7,922 nucleotides of DNA from Rickettsia typhi (GCA_945903615.1 CAMDOL010000065.1:1-7922); one strand, 5' to 3'. Positions 1-6,151 are shown, numbered from the stretch's first letter. Notes: generated by a model from the letters alone, not told the origin. Numbers and translations: made by a program.

Positions 1-1281
1 CATGCTTAGAACCCTCTTGGTATTGACAGCGGTTCCATCTAGCAAGCTTTTAGGACTATTGATAGCGAGTAGTAAGCTATGAGCTTTGCTAGAGGCTTTG
101 TTTAATCTAAATTCATCTTTTACAAAAGATGAATAATCAATTTTTTCCAAGTTGGTAATGGCGCTGGTGTTATTATTTGCCAAATCTCTTATTTCTTGCA
201 GATCACGAATTTGTTGACCCGTATTAGAGCGACCAAAGTGTTTGCTAAAAGAAGTATGCCAAATCCAAGATTTTAAAATTTCTCTTTTATGGATATCAGG
301 TTTTGAATTTATCCTGAAGAATTCAACCAATAGAGTTAGTTGCAATCCATAGGGTAGATATCCATAACATGTTAAAGGGAACTCTGCTGTAAGAAAATCC
401 ACAGCTAACTTATAAGCTTCTCTAGTATTGGAGGCCGCAGTTTGAAGCTCTATTGATGTTTTTTCTCTTAGCTTTTCAATGGCTTCTTTGTAGATACCAA
501 GACCGCAACTCGCGGCAATGTTCCTCAAAATATGCTGCTCAGATACATCCTGAAATTCCTTATCTTTGATATCTTCCCTGATATTGTTGATGACAGTATT
601 TAAATCAAATCCATCTCCCCAAGTTGCTGCTCTCATTAAATCTACGAGCATTAATTGTCTTCCCGCAGAATTAATTCTTTCGAAAATTGGAGCGACTTCT
701 TCAATAGTCATTTCTCCGATTCGGATAGCGGGAAGTTTATAATCCTTAAGGGCGTTTAATAACCTAGTCGCATTCTGATTAAATCTTTCTTTATCCTTAT
801 GTCCGCTAAAAGCCGCAATCTGGTTCACATAATCAATAGTATTGATTAGCTTATTAAGCCTTAAGTATTCGGGTTTCCACTCATCTTTTGGATATAAGAA
901 AACTTGTTTATCTAGATCAAAAACAACATTCCATAAACTGTTAGCTTTATCGGAATCATCCCAAAACAACACTCCGCATAGAGTTGATAATCTTTGCTGA
1001 CCATCGAGTAAGTAATTTGTAGGATATTTGTCATCTTTTTGATTGATCTTTAAGCCTCCTATTTCTCTTTCACTTGATAGCTTTTCATTAGTAAGCCAAA
1101 GCAATACACTTCCAACTGGATATCCTTTATAAATACTATCTAACAGTCTTAAGATATCTTTCTTTTCCCAAACAAAAGGTCTTTGAAATTTTGGCAATTT
1201 GATATCGCCATCTTTAACTCTTACAACCAGCTCCTCTATTCTATAAATCTCTGCTTTCGGGTCTCTGATATCTTTTAACAT
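1..1281 (-). CDS. DUF262 (GmrSD-type, ParB-like nuclease fold) protein, C-terminus outside the window
   Basis: The minus strand reads 427 uninterrupted codons from the ATG at 1281-1279 to the left edge, so the gene is partial. The family's hallmarks are visible: QRPFVW at residues 33-38 followed by LLDSIYKGYPVGSVLLW, the core DGQQRL at 93-98, and FERINSAGRQL at about 200-210. WIWHTSF at about 339-345 fits the helical region usually seen further on. DUF262 has a ParB/sulfiredoxin-like fold; in GmrS/GmrD type IV restriction enzymes it couples NTP hydrolysis to cleavage of modified DNA, often with a C-terminal HNH (DUF1524) domain. No HNH is visible here, but it would lie past the edge. An in-frame TGA 33 bp upstream of the ATG fixes the start. 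No clear Shine-Dalgarno is seen. A role in phage or foreign-DNA defence is inferred from the family, not shown here. It diverges from rnpB. Confidence 0.88.
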   Translation of the reverse strand, partial: MLKDIRDPKAEIYRIEELVVRVKDGDIKLPKFQRPFVWEKKDILRLLDSIYKGYPVGSVLLWLTNEKLSSEREIGGLKINQKDDKYPTNYLLDGQQRLSTLCGVLFWDDSDKANSLWNVVFDLDKQVFLYPKDEWKPEYLRLNKLINTIDYVNQIAAFSGHKDKERFNQNATRLLNALKDYKLPAIRIGEMTIEEVAPIFERINSAGRQLMLVDLMRAATWGDGFDLNTVINNIREDIKDKEFQDVSEQHILRNIAASCGLGIYKEAIEKLREKTSIELQTAASNTREAYKLAVDFLTAEFPLTCYGYLPYGLQLTLLVEFFRINSKPDIHKREILKSWIWHTSFSKHFGRSNTGQQIRDLQEIRDLANNNTSAITNLEKIDYSSFVKDEFRLNKASSKAHSLLLAINSPKSLLDGTAVNTKRVLSM

Positions 1282-1393
1282 AATAATTTTGTTTTTGATT
1301 GGAAATTTTAGATATCATAAATTTCTTAATCATTTAAAGCAAACCCTTTTTGTGTGAGAGGGGATAGTTGCCGTAATTAATTATAAATTTCTC

Positions 1394-1421
1394 TTGTCAA
1401 TCAAGCCTTAATAATCATAAT
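1394..1421 (+). promoter_or_regulatory. Putative sigma-70 promoter of rnpB
   Basis: TTGTCA at 1394-1399 and CATAAT at 1416-1421 are separated by 16 bp. Transcription would start near 1428, just where the first RNase P helix (CCCA, 1428-1431) begins. The same heptad read on the other strand gives a perfect TTGACA (1400-1395), which could serve the divergent DUF262 gene, although only a weak TAATTA lies 15 bp beyond it. Judged by sequence match and position only. Confidence 0.45.
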
Positions 1422-1427
1422 TCCAGC

Positions 1428-1850
1428 CCCAAGATAGTCGCTTGTTTTTTATTGGTAACAATAATGAAAATAAGAGGAAAGTCCGGACTCCACAAAAGAT
1501 AAGATGCCAGCTAATGGCTGGGGGTAGTTTTGTAATGAAGCTGCCACGGAAAGTGCCACAGAAAATTATACCGCCAGTTTTGCTTTCGGGCGATTGGTAA
1601 GGGTGAAAATGCGAGGTAAGAGCTCACAATGTTGCTGGCAACAGTAATAGCGGAAAACCCCATCTGGAGCAAGACCAAATAGGAATGGCAAGATTCTTCA
1701 TTGAATCAGGTGTGCTTTTGCATCGTCATTCGGGTAGGTTGCTTGAGGTTACAAGTGATTGTAATCCTAGACGAATGGCTATCGCTTCAAAACCCTTGGC
1801 GCTTCAAAACCCTTGGGCAATGAAGTACAGAATCCGGCTTAATGGGAAAA
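1428..1850 (+). ncRNA. rnpB: RNase P RNA, bacterial type A
   Basis: This is the catalytic RNA of ribonuclease P, which removes 5' leaders from tRNA precursors. The conserved core appears in order: GAGGAAAGTCCGG at 1474-1486, GGTAAGGGTGAAA at 1596-1608, GGAGCAAGACCAAATAGG at 1666-1683, CGGGTAGG followed by GCTTGAG at 1731-1747, and AGAATCCGGCTTA at 1829-1841. Helix P2 is GATAGTC (1433-1439) with GGCTATC (1777-1783). P4 is formed by the GTCCGG and CCGGCTT segments. P1 looks short (CCCA 1428-1431 with TGGG 1843-1846), so both ends are approximate to within about 10 nt. Between P2 and P4, where many bacteria have helix P19, about 45 nt hold a 17-nt direct duplication. CTTCA (1785-1789 or 1802-1806) can pair with TGAAG (1821-1825). 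A 79-codon reading frame starting inside this RNA is not a gene. Confidence 0.95.
1783..1816 (+). repeat. 17-bp exact tandem duplication inside rnpB
   Basis: The 17-bp unit beginning CGCTTCAAAACCC is present at 1783-1799 and again, without a mismatch, at 1800-1816. It lies in the P2-P4 joining region (P19 position) of RNase P RNA. Either copy of CTTCA can pair with TGAAG at 1821-1825, so the hairpin has two alternative registers. Confidence 0.9.
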
Positions 1851-1851
1851 T

Positions 1852-1909
1852 GAGTAGTAAGCTGCCAAGTAGAGTCAAATTCTACTTACTGCTTACTACT
1901 TATCACTTA
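1852..1909. repeat. Heptamer-phased hairpin at the 3' end of rnpB
   Basis: AGTAGTAAGC (1853-1862) is exactly complementary to GCTTACTACT (1891-1900). Inside that, AAGTAGA (1867-1873) pairs with TCTACTT (1881-1887). The right arm reads as four 7-bp units in succession (CTACTTA, CTGCTTA, CTACTTA, TCACTTA; 1882-1909). It starts about 10 nt after the RNase P RNA core ends. It could act as a processing or termination signal, but no T-run follows it, so a repeat element is the more cautious call. Confidence 0.75.
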
Positions 1910-1912
1910 GAA

Positions 1913-1928
1913 ACTGTTAGCTAATTAA
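1913..1928 (+). repeat. Left copy of a 16-bp inverted repeat
   Basis: ACTGTTAGCTAATTAA matches perfectly, in inverted orientation, the sequence at 2236-2251 that forms the last codons and stop of the truncated dnaE. The pair brackets the MITE-like palindrome and the AT-rich palindrome. The last four bases (TTAA) are also the left flank of the MITE-like element. Confidence 0.85.
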
Positions 1929-2104
1929 GGAACCTCTGAACAACTAAAACAATGTTTTAGAAAAATTGATCTTTCTGGTCTTTTTTGGCATAAATTCCAT
2001 TATTTTTGGTGAAATATGGAAATATTCCACCAAAAAGTAATGAGATTTCTACTCAAAAAATCCTCAGAAATATCAATTTTTAGTTGTTCAGAGGTTCCTT
2101 AATT
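1923..2104. mobile_element. MITE-like palindromic element with 27-bp perfect inverted ends
   Basis: The first 27 bp (1923-1949, containing GGAACCTCTGAACAACT) are perfectly complementary to the last 27 bp (2078-2104). The interior continues as an imperfect palindrome: ATTGAT and TTTCTG blocks, CATTA, and TTTTTGGTG with CACCAAAAA in the middle, so almost the whole unit could fold on itself. The left arm carries about 12 extra nt forming a small hairpin (CTAAAAC 1944-1950 with GTTTTAG 1954-1960). If the true ends are GGAACC (1929) and GGTTCC (2098), the 170-bp element is flanked by TTAA on both sides. A TTAA duplication is the YTAR type made by IS5-group transposases. There is no coding capacity, so movement would need a transposase supplied elsewhere. 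The IS5 link is inferred from the flanks only. Confidence 0.8.
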
Positions 2105-2118
2105 TTATCTTATATTTC

Positions 2119-2219
2119 GCCCTATTTTTGCTCTTTTTTTCTTAAATTTTTTTAAAATATTCCCGATATTCCAAAAAAGTTTAAGAAAAAATCACTAAAA
2201 ATATGCCAAAATCTAGGGC
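2119..2219. repeat. AT-rich palindrome downstream of dnaE, possible terminator
   Basis: Two 19-bp arms (2135-2153 and 2173-2191; core TTTTTTCTTAAA) are complementary except at one position, which would be a G-U pair in a plus-strand transcript. They enclose a 19-nt loop holding ATATTCC twice. Outside them, GCCCTA (2119-2124) pairs with TAGGGC (2214-2219). The stem lies just past the dnaE stop. Its T-runs would fit a weak transcription terminator for dnaE, or a further small palindromic element. Confidence 0.55.
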
Positions 2220-2231
2220 AAAATCTAGGGC
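2208..2231. repeat. 12-bp tandem duplication beside the dnaE stop
   Basis: AAAATCTAGGGC occurs at 2208-2219 and again exactly at 2220-2231, followed by a partial third copy (AAAAT). The first copy supplies the outer arm of the AT-rich palindrome. Confidence 0.85.
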
Positions 2232-2235
2232 AAAA

Positions 2236-2251
2236 TTAATTAGCTAACAGT
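2236..2251 (-). repeat. Right copy of a 16-bp inverted repeat, overlapping the dnaE stop
   Basis: TTAATTAGCTAACAGT is the exact reverse complement of 1913-1928. On the minus strand it supplies the final codons (TVS) and the TAA of the shortened dnaE, so the dnaE frame ends inside this repeat rather than at a normal C-terminus. Confidence 0.85.
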
Positions 2252-4747
2252 GTCTATAACTTTTTCAACCTCAAACATCGCCCCACTCTTATTAATATCT
2301 GGTGGCAATATTTTGATGCCGTGGTCTTTGGCGACTTGGAGGAAGATGTTGATTTTATCGCTATTGTCGATTTCGAGATTGATCGAGGCGGTCAAAAATT
2401 CGACTGGGAAATTAGCTTTTAGATAAGCGGTTTGGTAAGAAATTAAAGCGTAAGCAGCAGCATGTGATTTGTTGAAACCGTAACCAGCGAATTTATCGAC
2501 TAGATCAAAAATTTCTCCAGCTTGTTTTTCGGTAACACCACTTTTGATTGCACCTGTCACAAAAATTTCGCGCTGTATATCCATCTCGGCTTTAATTTTT
2601 TTACCCATCGCGCGGCGCAATATATCTGCGGCACCAAGACTATAGCCAGCCAAAACTTTGGCGATTTCCATCACTTGCTCTTGATAAACAATAACGCCGT
2701 AAGTTTCTTTGAGCGTTGGCTCTAAAAGTTGGTGAGGGTAGGCGATTTCTTCTTGGCCTAATTTGCGGCGAATATAAGTTGGAATATTTTCCATGGGTCC
2801 CGGGCGATAGAGAGAAATCAGGGCGATAATATCTTCCAATTTATCAGCTTGCATTTGGCGCAGCATTGAACGCATTCCGGAAGACTCAATTTGAAAAACG
2901 CCAATGGAATCGCCATCGGCCAGCATTTCAAAAGTTAATTTATCATCAAGTTTGATTTTATTTATATCTAAATTTAGTCCACGAATCTCATTAACTAATT
3001 TTACGGTTTTAGAAATTACGGTCAGAGTTTTTAATCCTAGAAAGTCAAACTTGACCAAACCTGCCGCTTCGGCATACTTCATTGAATATCCAACTGCAGG
3101 CATTGAGCCGCTTTTATCATCTAAATATAATGCGCAAATTTCTTTTAATGGTTTATCGCCAATCACCACACCAGCGGCATGTGTTGAGGCGTGACGATTT
3201 AGACCTTCCAATTTCAAACAGATACTAACTAATTTTTGAATTTGATGATCTTGCTCAATGGCACTTTGTAAATCTTTATCCATCTCAATGGCCTTGACCA
3301 AAGTCACGGCTTCAATAGCGTTAAAAGGAATTAGTTTGCAGATGCGATCAACTTGATTATAAGGCATTTGTAAAACACGACCAACATCTTTGAGAACGGC
3401 TTTGGCTTGTAATTTTCCAAAAGTAATAATTTGGGCAACCATTTCTTTGCCATATTTTTGCTGAACATAATCAATTACCTCATCGCGGCGCGCTTGACAA
3501 AAATCGATATCAAAATCGGGCATTGAAACTCGCTCTGGGTTTAAAAATCTTTCAAAAAGCAAACCAAAACGAATTGGATCTAAATCAGTAATCTGCAAAG
3601 ACCAAGCCACAATTGAGCCAGCACCAGAGCCTCTTCCTGGACCAACCGGAATATCATTTTTTTTACTCCAAATAATAAAATCCGAGACAATTAAAAAATA
3701 ACCGCTGAAATTCATTTGGTTAATAATTTTTAATTCGTAATCCAAGCGCTCATTATATTCTTTAACAATTTGTGACTGATTTTCAGGATAAATTTCTTCT
3801 AATTCAAACTTTATTTTTAATCTTTCATTTAAGCCGCTTCTAGCCTCAATGCTTAGTTGCTCGGCTTCTGATAAATTCTCTATGGTCGGAAATTTAGGCA
3901 AAGTTGGTGGGCGCTCGAACGCCATTATGTGACATTTTTTGGCAATATTTGTGGTATTTTCAATCGCTTCAGGCAAATCAGCAAACAATTCTTCCATCTC
4001 TTTTGAGCTTTTAAAATAATGCTCAGGAGTTAACTTTTTGCGATTAGTTTCAGTGAAATATCGCCCAGTTCCGATGCAAGAAAGAATGTCTTGCGCTTCA
4101 AACATTTCTGATTCAGCAAAATAATTATCATTAGTTGCAACCAATCCAATATTTGTTTTGTGAGCTAACTCGATTAATTTTTTTTCAATTTTATCCTCAA
4201 AAGGATTTTGGTGACGAGAAATTTCAATATAAAAATCGTCTTTAAATAGTTGGCTAAATTTCAGAGCTATTTCCTCAGCCTTTTTATCTTGATTGGTGGC
4301 AAGTAGCTGCGATAAAAATCCTTCAAAACCTCCAGATAAAACAATCAAGCCAGAGCTTTTTTCTTTTAACTCAGCAAAATTAATATGTTCAGGCAGAGAA
4401 TCTTTTTTTTCAACAAAACTATCGCTAACTAAAGCCATCAGGTTCAAATAGCCTTGCTCACTTTTGGCAATTAAAACAATTTTTTTGAGAGAATTTTTAG
4501 TATCAAGGTGAGAACGATTGCGAACTTTTTCCTCTTCTAAATTGATAAGAACTTCACAAGCTATGATCGGCTGAATGCCAGATTTTTTACAAGAGCTAGA
4601 GAATTCTAGAGCTCCAAACAAATTGCCACTATCGCAAATAGCAACTGCGGGCATTTTATTTGTTTTGGCAAGCAAAACCAAATCTGCCACCATAATAGCG
4701 CCATTACAAAGAGAATAATTGCTGTGATTGCGAAGGTGGATAAACAT
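2240..4747 (-). CDS. dnaE: DNA polymerase III alpha subunit, C-terminally truncated
   Basis: Catalytic subunit of the replicative polymerase. It starts at ATG 4747-4745 with the PHP domain (HSNYSL at residues 8-13). The palm follows, with GPGRGSGAGS at 369-378, PDFDIDF at 410-416 and VKFDFLG at 565-571. These carry the three catalytic aspartates (D413, D415, D568; by motif, E. coli D401, D403, D555). YRPGPM (647-652), YQEQVM (688-693), RRAMGKK (711-717), GYGFNKSHAAAYA (755-767) and LPPDIN (814-819) are all conserved. The protein then stops at 835 residues, where the family usually reaches about 1150. About 320 residues are missing: the helix-hairpin-helix region, beta-clamp-binding motif, OB fold and tau-binding domain. 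The break falls soon after FEVEK (825-829), and the last residues come from an inverted repeat. No remainder is found in the window. It could be a pseudogene, half of a split dnaE, or a second copy. No intein start is seen. The start has no clear Shine-Dalgarno. Confidence 0.93.
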   Translation of the reverse strand: MFIHLRNHSNYSLCNGAIMVADLVLLAKTNKMPAVAICDSGNLFGALEFSSSCKKSGIQPIIACEVLINLEEEKVRNRSHLDTKNSLKKIVLIAKSEQGYLNLMALVSDSFVEKKDSLPEHINFAELKEKSSGLIVLSGGFEGFLSQLLATNQDKKAEEIALKFSQLFKDDFYIEISRHQNPFEDKIEKKLIELAHKTNIGLVATNDNYFAESEMFEAQDILSCIGTGRYFTETNRKKLTPEHYFKSSKEMEELFADLPEAIENTTNIAKKCHIMAFERPPTLPKFPTIENLSEAEQLSIEARSGLNERLKIKFELEEIYPENQSQIVKEYNERLDYELKIINQMNFSGYFLIVSDFIIWSKKNDIPVGPGRGSGAGSIVAWSLQITDLDPIRFGLLFERFLNPERVSMPDFDIDFCQARRDEVIDYVQQKYGKEMVAQIITFGKLQAKAVLKDVGRVLQMPYNQVDRICKLIPFNAIEAVTLVKAIEMDKDLQSAIEQDHQIQKLVSICLKLEGLNRHASTHAAGVVIGDKPLKEICALYLDDKSGSMPAVGYSMKYAEAAGLVKFDFLGLKTLTVISKTVKLVNEIRGLNLDINKIKLDDKLTFEMLADGDSIGVFQIESSGMRSMLRQMQADKLEDIIALISLYRPGPMENIPTYIRRKLGQEEIAYPHQLLEPTLKETYGVIVYQEQVMEIAKVLAGYSLGAADILRRAMGKKIKAEMDIQREIFVTGAIKSGVTEKQAGEIFDLVDKFAGYGFNKSHAAAYALISYQTAYLKANFPVEFLTASINLEIDNSDKINIFLQVAKDHGIKILPPDINKSGAMFEVEKVIDTVS

Positions 4748-4754
4748 TTACAAA

Positions 4755-4837
4755 TTAGTCGTTAGTTATTAGTTGTTAGTCGTTAGTCAGTTATATTTTT
4801 TTACTAATGACTAATGACTAACCGCTAACGACTGAAA
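4755..4837. repeat. Heptamer-phased inverted repeat between skp and dnaE
   Basis: Five 7-bp units of consensus TTAGTYR run from 4755 to 4789. Units of the complementary type (ACTAATG, ACTAATG, ACTAACC, GCTAACG) run from 4803 to 4830. AGTCGTTAG (4757-4765) is exactly complementary to CTAACGACT (4825-4833). The arms align in the same 7-bp register with scattered mismatches around a T-rich loop (about 4790-4802), giving a hairpin of about 32 bp. On the minus-strand transcript its foot lies about 10 nt before the dnaE start codon. It could therefore limit dnaE translation or separate the two messages. Confidence 0.8.
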
Positions 4838-4843
4838 TTAAAT

Positions 4844-5398
4844 TTATTTAATTTCAATTTTTGAGATTTTTTTATTCAATTTTTTGGTAACTTCATCAGA
4901 AAGATTAAGTTCGTCTTTGTAGAAAATGGTGCTTGATGCAGAAAGAATGACCTCAAGATTTTTTTCTTTTCTAATTTCTTCGACAGATTCTTTGATTTTG
5001 TCGTTGATTTTAGAGATAGCATCAAGAGAAGATTTTTTTAAATTGTCTTGTCTTGAACTAACTAGTTCTTTTAAATCGTCGACTTTTTTAGAAAATTTTT
5101 CTTGCTCTTTATTAAAAGCTTCTTCAGATAAAACGCCTTTTTTAGAGTTAATTTGTTTACTTTCTTTTTCTAAAGCTTCTTGTTTTTTATCAATTTCCTT
5201 TTGGAAGCCAGATTGTTTTTTGCTGATTTTTGCCTGAGCATCTTTCATTGCCTCACAATTTTTTAAAACAGATTCCAGATCAACTACAGCAATGTTTTGA
5301 GCCTTTGGAGCAACAGCTTCAGCTTTGACAAGGCTTAAGTTAAAAAAAGAAGTAATCAGAAGTAAAGCAGCAAAGTTTCTAATGGTGGTAAATTTCAT
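4844..5398 (-). CDS. skp: Skp/OmpH-like periplasmic chaperone
   Basis: A 184-residue protein of the OmpH/Skp family, periplasmic chaperones that hold unfolded outer-membrane proteins on their way to the BAM complex. Residues 1-26 form a signal peptide: basic start MKFTTIR, hydrophobic stretch FAALLLITSFF, likely cut after VKA. The mature part opens with the family's first strand (IAVVDLESVL). A long Lys/Glu-rich coiled-coil hairpin follows, about residues 50-130, ending in the conserved closing strand (LEVILSASSTIFY). Length is normal for the family. I chose the ATG at 5398-5396; a TTG three codons upstream would add only MIY and is less likely. Skp commonly sits between bamA and lpxD in proteobacteria. 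Here it lies upstream of dnaE on the same strand, 96 bp away with a large hairpin between. The family call is strong; the exact client range is inference. Confidence 0.85.
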   Translation of the reverse strand: MKFTTIRNFAALLLITSFFNLSLVKAEAVAPKAQNIAVVDLESVLKNCEAMKDAQAKISKKQSGFQKEIDKKQEALEKESKQINSKKGVLSEEAFNKEQEKFSKKVDDLKELVSSRQDNLKKSSLDAISKINDKIKESVEEIRKEKNLEVILSASSTIFYKDELNLSDEVTKKLNKKISKIEIK

Positions 5399-5460
5399 AT
5401 AGATCAATTATTAAGGTTAAAATTTGGGAAAAGTTTAGTCAGAAATACTAAAGACAAAAA

Positions 5461-5488
5461 ACTATAAAATATCAAACGCGCTTTGCAA
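5461..5488 (-). promoter_or_regulatory. Putative sigma-70 promoter of skp
   Basis: On the minus strand, TTGCAA (5488-5483) and TATAGT (5466-5461) are separated by 16 bp, which gives a start near 5454 and a leader of about 55 nt before the skp ATG. This is the best promoter match in the 161-bp divergent region between skp and folE. Confidence 0.5.
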
Positions 5489-5498
5489 GATATTTTCT

Positions 5499-5526
5499 TG
5501 TTTTTTAACCTGTGATTGAATATATT
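5499..5526 (+). promoter_or_regulatory. Weak candidate promoter for folE-maf-terC
   Basis: TTGTTT (5499-5504) and TATATT (5521-5526) are 16 bp apart, which would start transcription about 25 nt before the folE ATG at 5560. The -35 match is poor. It is listed because the operon needs a promoter in this short region and nothing better is visible on the plus strand. Confidence 0.25.
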
Positions 5527-5559
5527 TCAAAGCGTCATTTAACTAAAATAAACTTAATT

Positions 5560-6141
5560 ATGTCAGATAAATTTAATCACCCAACCGAAGCTGAGGCAAT
5601 GAGCGCTGTAAAAACTTTAATTTCTTGGGCAGGAGACAATCCAGAAAGAGAAGGTTTGAAAGAGACTCCAAAAAGAGTTGTGAATGCTTACAAAGAATTT
5701 TTTTCTGGCTACGGTGCCGATACTAATGAAATTCTCGGTAAAACTTTTGAAGAGATTGAAAATTATGATGAAATAGTCTTGCTAAAAAATATGCGCTTCG
5801 AATCACATTGTGAGCATCATATGGTTCCTTTCATTGGCGTTGCGCATATTGCATATTTGCCGAATAAAAAAGTGGTTGGAATCAGTAAAATTGCTCGTCT
5901 GCTAGATGTTTTTGCTAAAAGATTGCAAACCCAAGAAACTATGACCGCACAAATTGCTGAAGCCATACAAAAATCTTTACAACCAAAGGGTGTGGCAGTT
6001 TTTATTGATGCCGAGCATCAATGTATGACAACTCGTGGCATTAAAAAACCCGGAACCACAACAATTACTACAACAATGCTTGGTGAGTTTAAAAATAATC
6101 CTGATGTTAAAAGTAATTTTTTCAAAATGATTAACTCTTAA
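5560..6141 (+). CDS. folE: GTP cyclohydrolase I
   Basis: FolE opens the GTP imidazole ring to give 7,8-dihydroneopterin triphosphate, the first step to folate and, via QueD, to queuosine. The 193-residue protein starts at the ATG at 5560. An in-frame GTG at 5512 would add 16 residues with no family resemblance, so I reject it. Core motifs are complete: ESHCEHHMVPF at about residues 81-91, VGISKIARL at 106-114, QERMT-like QETMTAQIA at 125-133, and AEHQCMTTRGI at 151-161. C84, H87 and C155 are the expected zinc ligands, and H86 and H153 the catalytic-site histidines. Length is normal. It leads a three-gene run: maf begins 10 bp after its stop. Other folate or queuosine genes are not in the window, so which pathway it feeds cannot be told here. 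Confidence 0.96.
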   Translation: MSDKFNHPTEAEAMSAVKTLISWAGDNPEREGLKETPKRVVNAYKEFFSGYGADTNEILGKTFEEIENYDEIVLLKNMRFESHCEHHMVPFIGVAHIAYLPNKKVVGISKIARLLDVFAKRLQTQETMTAQIAEAIQKSLQPKGVAVFIDAEHQCMTTRGIKKPGTTTITTTMLGEFKNNPDVKSNFFKMINS

Positions 6142-6151
6142 GCATTTCTAA

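Noticed and set aside
67..78. 12-base match (GAGTAGTAAGCT) between the DUF262 gene and the hairpin at 1852
   Set aside because: It is short, inside a coding frame and without the inverted partner; most likely chance.
1685..1924. 79-codon plus-strand reading frame
   Set aside because: It lies almost wholly inside the RNase P RNA and its flanking hairpin; the conserved RNA motifs explain the sequence and the translation matches no family I know.
1851..2251. CRISPR array
   Set aside because: The repeats are inverted or tandem without regular unique spacers.
2240..2260. Split intein at the dnaE break, as in cyanobacteria
   Set aside because: The residues after the break (VIDTVS, then stop) do not start with the Cys or Ser and motif expected of an intein N-half, and the break site differs.
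2522..3194. Two plus-strand reading frames of 67 and 96 codons
   Set aside because: They are opposite-strand shadows of dnaE, whose own frame carries all the conserved motifs.
4926..5237. 103-codon plus-strand reading frame rich in Ser, Leu and Phe
   Set aside because: It is the antisense of the Lys/Glu-rich coiled coil of skp, a common artefact.
5512..5559. GTG-start extension of folE by 16 residues
   Set aside because: The added residues resemble no FolE N-terminus, and the ATG at 5560 gives a normal-length enzyme.
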